A DNA stretch of 39,667 nucleotides from positions 1-39,667 of the forward strand of contig NZ_RSEL01000017.1 in NCBI RefSeq assembly GCF_003958625.1, given 5' to 3'. The number at the start of each line of letters is the position of its first letter. Positions within the stretch are counted from its first letter, which is position 1. A program made the position numbers and the translations under genes. The notes under the pieces are model-generated. The model had not been told where the DNA came from. It searched no databases and worked only from the letters and a program-made list of their open reading frames with translations. This DNA is from Tsuneonella rigui (lineage in GTDB: Bacteria; Pseudomonadota; Alphaproteobacteria; Sphingomonadales; Sphingomonadaceae). This document shows positions 34,186-39,667 of the stretch, one piece after another.

Positions 34186-34818
34186 ATGGCGAAGATCCCT
34201 CACCCGGCCGCCGCCGAACAAGCGCCGACCTTCTACGTCACCGAAGACGACCACGCGCACGCCGGCAGCCCGACGATCCTGGGCTTCTGGATCTACCTGA
34301 TGAGCGACGCGCTCATCTTCGCGACGCTGTTCGCCACCTTCGGCGTGATGAGCACCAGCTTCGCCGGCGGGCCTTCGCCGCGCGAAATCTTCGAGCTGCC
34401 GCTGGTCGCGCTCAACACCGCGCTGCTGCTGATAAGCTCGATAACATACGGGTTTGCAATGCTGGCGCTGGACGGCGGCAAAGTGCGCACGGTGCAGGCG
34501 TGGCTGCTGGTGACCGGCCTTCTCGGCGCGGCGTTCGTCGGGGTCGAGCTGTTCGAATTCGGCACCCTGATTGCCGAAGGCGCAACGCCGCAGCGGAGCG
34601 GGTTTCTCTCGAGTTTCTTCACGCTGGTGAGCACGCACGGGCTGCACGTGACGGTCGGCATCGTCTGGATCGGCGTGATGCTGGTGCAACTATCGCAGAG
34701 CGGCGCGACGCCCGAGAACCGGCGGCGCCTCTTGTGCCTCAGCATGTTCTGGCACTTCCTCGACGTCGTGTGGATCGGCGTCTTCACCTTCGTCTACCTG
34801 CTGGGAATGATCCGATGA
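34186..34818 (+). CDS. cyoC: Cytochrome bo3 ubiquinol oxidase subunit III
   Basis: A 210-residue membrane protein with five transmembrane helices. 'GFWIYLMSDALIFATLFATF' at about 45-65 and 'THGLHVTVGIVWIGVM' are typical of heme-copper oxidase subunit III, as is 'FWHFLDVVWIGVFTFVYLLG' near the end. The ATGA overlap with cyoD shows translational coupling. Confidence 0.95.
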   Translation: MAKIPHPAAAEQAPTFYVTEDDHAHAGSPTILGFWIYLMSDALIFATLFATFGVMSTSFAGGPSPREIFELPLVALNTALLLISSITYGFAMLALDGGKVRTVQAWLLVTGLLGAAFVGVELFEFGTLIAEGATPQRSGFLSSFFTLVSTHGLHVTVGIVWIGVMLVQLSQSGATPENRRRLLCLSMFWHFLDVVWIGVFTFVYLLGMIR

Positions 34819-35177
34819 GCGCGACCAACCACGCTGAGGAAAGTTACGGCCACGGCACGAAGCGTAGCTACCTTATCGGCTTCATCCTGTCGGTCGTCCT
34901 GACCGCGGTTCCGTTCTGGCTGGTGATGACCGGCGTGCTGACCCCGGCCGCCACGGCCATCACGGTGATCGCCATGGCGGTGGTACAGATCCTGGTGCAC
35001 ACGATCTGCTTCCTCCACGTCAACACGCGCGCGGAAGGCGGCTGGACGCTGATCGCCTACGTCTTCACAGCGGTGCTGCTGGTGATCATGATCGCAGGAT
35101 CGGTGTGGATCATGTACCACCTCAATACCAACATGATGCCCGGCATGACCACGGGCGAGGTGAGCTACACTCCGTGA
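34815..35177 (+). CDS. cyoD: Cytochrome bo3 ubiquinol oxidase subunit IV
   Basis: A 120-residue protein with three transmembrane helices. 'RSYLIGFILSVVLTAVPFWL' and 'VVQILVHTICFLHVN' identify CyoD. Start overlaps cyoC stop (ATGA); its stop overlaps the GTG of the SURF1 gene. It assists assembly of the copper-containing subunit I. Confidence 0.9.
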   Translation: MSATNHAEESYGHGTKRSYLIGFILSVVLTAVPFWLVMTGVLTPAATAITVIAMAVVQILVHTICFLHVNTRAEGGWTLIAYVFTAVLLVIMIAGSVWIMYHLNTNMMPGMTTGEVSYTP

Positions 35178-35890
35178 GCGGAGCGCGGGGGAAGCGCCGC
35201 TTCCTCCTGGCGCTGTGCGCGCTCGGCACGCTGCTGTTCGGCGCGCTCGGCGTGTGGCAAGTCGAGCGGCTGGCGTGGAAGCTCGACCTGATCGAGCGGG
35301 TCGATGCGCGGGTGCAGGCGCCGGCTGCACCTATACCTTCGCGTTCGGCATGGCCGGAGATCACCGCTCAATCCGAAGAGTACCGGCACGTCGCGGTGCG
35401 CGGCACATTCCTCCACGACCGCGAGACGCTGGTCGATGCGCTGACCGAGCGCGGTGCGGGCTACTGGGTCATGACCCCGCTGCGCACGGCCCAGGGGACG
35501 ATCCTAATCAATCGCGGGTTCGTGCCTCGCGATCGGGCAAAGCCTTCCAGCAGAGCGGCAGGGCAGGTCGCGGGCGAAGTGGCCATCACCGGCCTGCTGC
35601 GCATGACCGAGCCAGGCGGCCGCTTCCTCCGCCCCAATGATCCGGCGAACAACCGCTGGTATTCGCGCGACGTGGCGGCGATTGCCCGTGCCCGCGGCGT
35701 GTCCGGCGCGGCTCCGTTCTTCATCGACGCCGATGCCACGCCCAATCCCGGCGGACTGCCGGTCGGCGGCCTGACCGTGGTCCACTTCCGGAACGCCCAC
35801 CTCGTCTATGCGCTGACCTGGTTCGGCCTCGCCGTGCTGTGCCTGGTGGGGCTGGCGCTGGTCCTGCGTTCGCGCGAAGAGCGGGGCTGA
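35174..35890 (+). CDS. SURF1-family oxidase assembly factor
   Basis: A 238-residue protein with an N-terminal transmembrane helix (about 8-28, 'LLFGALGVWQVERLAWKLDL' including the typical GxWQxxRxxWK pattern), a soluble beta domain ('VRGTFLHDRETLVDA', 'GYWVMTPLRT', 'ILINRGFVP'), and a second helix near the C-terminus ('YALTWFGLAVLCLVGLALVL'). SURF1 proteins help insert heme a/o into subunit I. Its place inside the cyo operon suggests it serves the quinol oxidase, as in known alphaproteobacterial cases. Start GTG overlaps the cyoD stop; its stop overlaps the start of the next gene. Confidence 0.85.
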   Translation: MSGARGKRRFLLALCALGTLLFGALGVWQVERLAWKLDLIERVDARVQAPAAPIPSRSAWPEITAQSEEYRHVAVRGTFLHDRETLVDALTERGAGYWVMTPLRTAQGTILINRGFVPRDRAKPSSRAAGQVAGEVAITGLLRMTEPGGRFLRPNDPANNRWYSRDVAAIARARGVSGAAPFFIDADATPNPGGLPVGGLTVVHFRNAHLVYALTWFGLAVLCLVGLALVLRSREERG

Positions 35891-37206
35891 TGGATCGGCC
35901 CCTGCTCGCCCTCACCCGCCGCCCCCCGCCGCCAAGCGGGCGCTCGCCTGACGAGGCGGCGGCGGAGAACATGCGCCAGCTCATCCAGCTACGCTGGATT
36001 GCGGTCGCGGGGCAGGTGGTGGCGATCCTATTGGCTCACTTTGCGCTCGGGGTGCGCCTGCCGCTCGCACCGATGCTCGCGGTCGCGGCCGCACTCTCGC
36101 TGGCGAACATAGTGTTCATGCTCAGCCTGCGCCGGTTTCGCGCGGTGCCCGGGGAGTTCCTGCTCGCGCTGCTGCTCGACATGGCCGCGTTAACCGCGCA
36201 GCTCTACCTGAGCGGCGGAGCGACCAACCCGTTCATCTCGCTCTACCTGCTGCAGGTCGTGCTCGGCGCGATCCTGCTGCCGCCCGCGATGGTAATCCCG
36301 CTCGGCGCCTCATGCTGTCTGGCGTTCGCCTTCCTCACCTTGCGCCATCTGCCCCTGCGCCTTCCCGCGCGGCTGTGGGATCGCGAGGCTGACCTCATGC
36401 TGATCGGCCAATGGGTCAGCTTCGTGATGGTCGCGGCGCTGCTGGTGCTGTTCATCACCCGCATCAGCCGCAACCTGCGCGCGCGCGATGCCTATGTTGC
36501 CGAGCTCGCCCAGCACGCGGCGGAGGAGGACGGCATCGTGCGGATGGGCCTGTTCGCCAGCGGAGCCGCGCACGAGCTCGGCACGCCGCTTTCCTCGCTC
36601 TCGGTGCTCGTGGCCGACTGGCAACGCGATGCGCGCCTCTCCGCGCACCCCGAATTGCGCGAGGAGCTCGGTGAGGCGCAGGCCGAGATCCAGCGCTGCA
36701 AGCAGATCGTGTCCAACATCCTGCATTCGGCGGGCGAAGCGCGCGGCGAAGCGATGGGGTCGGTCGCGGTTGCGGATATGCTCGATGATATCGCGGCAGG
36801 TTGGCAAGCGGCTCATGCGGCGATCGACTTCACCTATGCCAGCGACGGTCTCGGGCAGGCCCGCGTGGCCGCCGAACCGGCACTGCGGCAGGCAATCTGG
36901 AACCTGCTGGAGAACGCCGCCGAGGCCTCATCGCCGAACGTCACGCTCGCGGGCGCCCAGGCGCACGAATATGTATCGATCACGGTCGCCGACCGCGGTC
37001 CCGGCTTTACCGACGATCAGCTTCGCAACATCGGCAAGTTGTACCAGTCGAGCAAAGGCCCCGGTCACGGCCTCGGCCTGTTCCTCGCGGTCAATGTCGT
37101 TCGCCGCCTCGGCGGGCGGCTCGCTGTGAGCAACCGCGATGGCGGCGGCGCGGTAGTCGAGCTCAGCTTGCCGCTATTGCCCGAGCTATCGGAACGGGAG
37201 GGATAG
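35890..37206 (+). CDS. regB: RegB/PrrB/ActS-type redox-sensing histidine kinase
   Basis: A 438-residue membrane kinase with six transmembrane helices. The 'GGATNPF' motif at residues 109-115, between helices, is the quinone-sensing signature of RegB. The phosphorylation site is His228 in 'AAHELGTPL'. Cys270 in 'EIQRCKQIV' corresponds to the redox-active Cys of RegB. The ATPase domain has 'NLLENAAEAS', 'DRGPGF' and 'GLGLFLAVNV'. The start at 35890 overlaps the SURF1 stop (TGATG). Coupling to the cyo genes fits the known role of RegBA in control of terminal oxidases by the quinone pool. Confidence 0.9.
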   Translation: MDRPLLALTRRPPPPSGRSPDEAAAENMRQLIQLRWIAVAGQVVAILLAHFALGVRLPLAPMLAVAAALSLANIVFMLSLRRFRAVPGEFLLALLLDMAALTAQLYLSGGATNPFISLYLLQVVLGAILLPPAMVIPLGASCCLAFAFLTLRHLPLRLPARLWDREADLMLIGQWVSFVMVAALLVLFITRISRNLRARDAYVAELAQHAAEEDGIVRMGLFASGAAHELGTPLSSLSVLVADWQRDARLSAHPELREELGEAQAEIQRCKQIVSNILHSAGEARGEAMGSVAVADMLDDIAAGWQAAHAAIDFTYASDGLGQARVAAEPALRQAIWNLLENAAEASSPNVTLAGAQAHEYVSITVADRGPGFTDDQLRNIGKLYQSSKGPGHGLGLFLAVNVVRRLGGRLAVSNRDGGGAVVELSLPLLPELSEREG

Positions 37207-37743
37207 ATGGACGACACCAGCAAAACCCTCGTCATCGTCGAGGACGACCTGACCTTTGCCCGCACCCTCGCCCGATCGTTCGAGCGCCGCGGCTACCGCG
37301 TCTCGACCGCTCACGGCAGCGCGGAATTGACCGCCCTGCTCGAAGTCGAGCGCCCGGATTACGCCGTCGTCGACCTCAAGCTCGGCACCGAGTCCGGCCT
37401 CGGCTGCGTGCGGCTGCTCAAGGAGCGTCACCCAGACACGCGCATCGTCGTGCTCACCGGCTACGCCAGCATCGCGACCGCGGTTGAGGCGATCAAGCTC
37501 GGCGCGATGAATTACCTGCCCAAGCCCGCCAACACCGACGAGATCGAGGCTGCGTTCGGCCGGACGGCCGGCGACACCGAGGCGCCGATCACCCGGCAGG
37601 CGACCTCGATCAAGACGTGGGAGTGGGAGCGCATCAACGAGACGCTGGCCGAGACCGGGTTCAACATTTCGGAGACGGCGCGGCGTTTGGGGATGCATCG
37701 GCGGACGCTCGCGCGGAAGCTTGAGAAGCGGCCGGTGAAATAG
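37207..37743 (+). CDS. regA: RegA/PrrA/ActR-type response regulator
   Basis: A 178-residue regulator that directly follows regB. The receiver domain (about 7-120) has the acidic pair 'VEDD' and phospho-acceptor Asp56 ('AVVDLKLG'). A short linker leads to a Fis-type helix-turn-helix 'NISETARRLGMHRRTLARKL' at the C-terminus, as in RegA/PrrA. RegB would phosphorylate it in response to redox state. Targets likely include the operon it belongs to, though no site was proven here. Confidence 0.9.
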   Translation: MDDTSKTLVIVEDDLTFARTLARSFERRGYRVSTAHGSAELTALLEVERPDYAVVDLKLGTESGLGCVRLLKERHPDTRIVVLTGYASIATAVEAIKLGAMNYLPKPANTDEIEAAFGRTAGDTEAPITRQATSIKTWEWERINETLAETGFNISETARRLGMHRRTLARKLEKRPVK

Positions 37744-37750
37744 CGTTTAG

Positions 37751-37971
<221 letters not shown>

Positions 37972-38125
37972 GCGAGGATTCGTGCCTTGCCCCGCGCGGG
38001 GCCGGTCGAAACGAGCGCGCCGCCTAGCCAATCGCTCGCCGCTTGCCAAGTACCCAAACGACACGGCGGGGGAACAACCGTGGCCGCCAGCTTGTTTGGC
38101 AATTCCCAAGGCTTATATTTGCATC

Positions 38126-38506
38126 ATGGATCGCGCCCAGTTCTTTTCTGCCCAGGCCGGCCGCACGATCGAGGCGCCGCGCCACACCAAGGCCCGCTTC
38201 GGCGTGGGTGAAGTCGTGCGCCACCGGCTGTTCGATTTCCGCGGCGTGGTGTTCGATATCGATCCGGTCTTCGCCAACAGCGACGAGTGGTACGAGGCGA
38301 TCCCCGCCGCCGTCCGCCCGAGCCGCGAGCAGCCGTTCTACCACCTGCTCGCCGAGAACGCCGACAGTAGCTACGTCGCCTATGTCAGCCAGCAGAACCT
38401 CGTGCCCGATGCCGAGAACGGCCCGGTCGATCACCCGCAGGTGAACGAGCTGTTCGATCGCTTCGCCGACGGTCGCTACAAGCTGCGCCGCGGCCTGACG
38501 CACTAA
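38126..38506 (+). CDS. hspQ: Heat-shock protein HspQ (YccV-type, hemimethylated-DNA-binding domain)
   Basis: A 126-residue protein. The core 'KARFGVGEVVRHRLFDFRGVVFDIDPVF' (quoted across the motif as FGVGEVVRHR and FRGVVFDIDP), 'QPFYHLLAEN' and 'YVAYVSQQNL' are diagnostic of HspQ/YccV. Family members modulate Lon protease or bind hemimethylated oriC DNA; which applies here is not known. The stop overlaps the convergent permease gene by 4 bases. Confidence 0.88.
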   Translation: MDRAQFFSAQAGRTIEAPRHTKARFGVGEVVRHRLFDFRGVVFDIDPVFANSDEWYEAIPAAVRPSREQPFYHLLAENADSSYVAYVSQQNLVPDAENGPVDHPQVNELFDRFADGRYKLRRGLTH

Positions 38507-39369
38507 CTCTTCAGCTTCCACCCCGATCGCAGCACGAGGTAGGTGATCAGCGCCAGCACGGCGTTGAACACGCCGAGGCCGACCGCGCCCTGGATCACGG
38601 CGAGGTTAGTGTCGCCGATGTCGCTCCGGCCGAGGAAGCCGAAGCGGAATCCCGAGATCACGTAGAAGAACGGATTGGCGCGGCTGATCGCCTGGAACAC
38701 CGGCGAGAGATTGTGGATCACGTAGAACGTGCCCGACAGCAGGCTGAGCGGTGCGACGACGAAGTTAGTCACCGCCGCGGCGTGATCGAACTTCTCCGCC
38801 CAGATCGAGGTCAACAGGCCCAGCAGCGCGAGCAGGGTCGCGCCCATCAGCCCGAACCACACCACCGCCCACGGATGCGCCATCGCCAGGCTGACGCCCG
38901 GGAACATCAGCATCGCTCCCCCGACCGCCAGCCCCACCGCGATTGCGCGAGTGACCGCAGCGCCGACGATGCCGGCCATTAACTCACCATTGGAGAGCGG
39001 CGGCATCAGCAGGTCGATAATTGTCCCCTGGATCTTTCCCGACAGGAAGCTGAAGCTCGAATTGGCGAAGGCGTTCTGCATCATGCCCATGACGATCAGA
39101 CCGGGCGCAACGAAGGTCGCGAACGGCACCCCCAGCACCATCCGGCCGGATCGCCCCATCGCCACCGTGAAGATGACCAGGAACAGCAGCGTGGTAACGG
39201 CCGGCGCCCAGATCGTCTGGGTCTGCACCTTGAGAAACCGGCGAACCTCCTTAATATAGAGGCTCCACAAACCGATCCGATTGAGCCCCTGGATCACCGG
39301 CTGCCCGCGCGGGATGAAAGCGCCGGGTGCGCGGGTTTCCACCGCAGGGGAGTGGGCTTGATCGGGCAT
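38503..39369 (-). CDS. ABC-2 type transporter permease
   Basis: A 288-residue inner-membrane protein with about six transmembrane helices. 'LYIKEVRRFLKVQTQTIWAP' and 'PFFYVISGFRFGFLG' with 'LSLLSGTFYVIHNLSPVF' match the YadH-like ABC-2 permease family, which exports polymers or drugs with a separate ATPase. The start at 39369 is chosen by fit to the family; a longer frame to 39429 would run close to the divergent gcrA start. No ATPase gene is visible; it would lie downstream of this gene in the convergent direction if present, but hspQ is there instead. Confidence 0.8.
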   Translation of the reverse strand: MPDQAHSPAVETRAPGAFIPRGQPVIQGLNRIGLWSLYIKEVRRFLKVQTQTIWAPAVTTLLFLVIFTVAMGRSGRMVLGVPFATFVAPGLIVMGMMQNAFANSSFSFLSGKIQGTIIDLLMPPLSNGELMAGIVGAAVTRAIAVGLAVGGAMLMFPGVSLAMAHPWAVVWFGLMGATLLALLGLLTSIWAEKFDHAAAVTNFVVAPLSLLSGTFYVIHNLSPVFQAISRANPFFYVISGFRFGFLGRSDIGDTNLAVIQGAVGLGVFNAVLALITYLVLRSGWKLKS

Positions 39370-39455
39370 GGCGCCGCGACTAGGGCCAAGCGCCCCCTGA
39401 AACAAGACGCTTGGGCGACCGGCGCCCACACGACCGACAGGACGAAACCGACCCG

Positions 39456-39667
39456 ATGAGCTGGACCGACGAACGCATCGCCACCTTGAAGAAGATGTGG
39501 GAAGGCGGCGCGACCGCCAGCCAGATCGCCGATGAGCTCGGCGGGGTCAGCCGCAACGCGGTGATCGGCAAGGCGCATCGCCTTGGCCTCAAGGCGCGTC
39601 CCTCCCCGGTGAAGCCGAACGAGGAAAAGCCCGAGCCGAAGAAGGCCGCCGCTCCCGCGCCTGCCGC
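39456..39667 (+). CDS. gcrA: GcrA cell-cycle regulator, 5' part (runs off the window)
   Basis: The first 70 codons are present: 'MSWTDERIATLKKMWEGG' followed by 'SASQIADEL'-like sequence (here ATASQIADELGG) and 'SRNAVIGKAHRLGL', the DNA-binding signature of GcrA. A Lys/Pro/Ala-rich linker follows and the window ends inside it. GcrA is an alphaproteobacterial activator that works with sigma70 at promoters methylated by CcrM. It is divergent from the permease gene. Confidence 0.92.
   Translation, partial: MSWTDERIATLKKMWEGGATASQIADELGGVSRNAVIGKAHRLGLKARPSPVKPNEEKPEPKKAAAPAPA

Overview
The window is high-GC DNA from an alphaproteobacterium, most likely a member of the Sphingomonadales (Sphingomonas/Novosphingobium/Erythrobacter type). 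Evidence for this is a GcrA cell-cycle regulator, a RegB/RegA-type redox two-component pair, a cytochrome bo3 operon with its own SURF1, and TonB receptors with the 'IVVTG' style N-terminus common in sphingomonads. All assignments come from reading the sequence and translated frames; no database search was run.

Positions 1-12424 look like accessory DNA. The left end (2-2048) is a complete transposon bounded by 20-bp inverted repeats. It carries an IS1-like DDE transposase, a tRNA-Gly-like gene with a badly paired anticodon arm, and two small passenger proteins. It sits inside, and truncates, a secreted CocE/X-Pro-dipeptidyl-type hydrolase gene. Then comes a compact surface-protein cluster (3870-12056): a Slam-type outer-membrane translocon, two paralogous TbpB-like surface lipoproteins with Pro/Thr linkers, a TonB-dependent receptor, a membrane-anchored winged-helix/TPR regulator (CadC-like), and two paralogous small secreted two-cysteine proteins. 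Four promoters of this cluster carry the same array of 11-bp direct repeats (consensus CATCGGCRAAN), the spacing expected for an OmpR/PhoB-type winged helix. I infer a self-contained regulon run by the regulator at 8984-10525. The cluster ends at a 3' fragment of a tRNA-Ser gene (12392-12424), read as the displaced attachment site of an integrated island.

Positions 12425-20250 hold a second TonB receptor, a 50-residue membrane protein, a hybrid PAS/GAF histidine kinase immediately downstream of a double-domain KaiC-like ATPase, and an AraC-type regulator. Positions 20251-28803 are one archaic (Csu/spore-coat-U type) chaperone-usher pilus operon: six small secreted pilin-like subunits, chaperone, usher and a larger tip-type subunit. 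A further pilin-like gene (28823-29254) faces it.

Positions 29520-37743 hold an MHS-type MFS transporter divergent from a respiratory operon, cyoABCD-SURF1-regB-regA, whose genes mostly overlap or abut. A perfect 8+3+8 palindrome lies between the divergent promoters. The right end has tRNA-Ser(CGA), hspQ, an ABC-2 permease and the start of gcrA.

The tRNA-Ser fragment at 12.4 kb and the intact tRNA-Ser at 37.9 kb are each followed by a related module of about 120 bp. The module ends in a second copy of that particular tRNA's own 3' tail, suggesting a small tRNA-tail-targeting repeat family.
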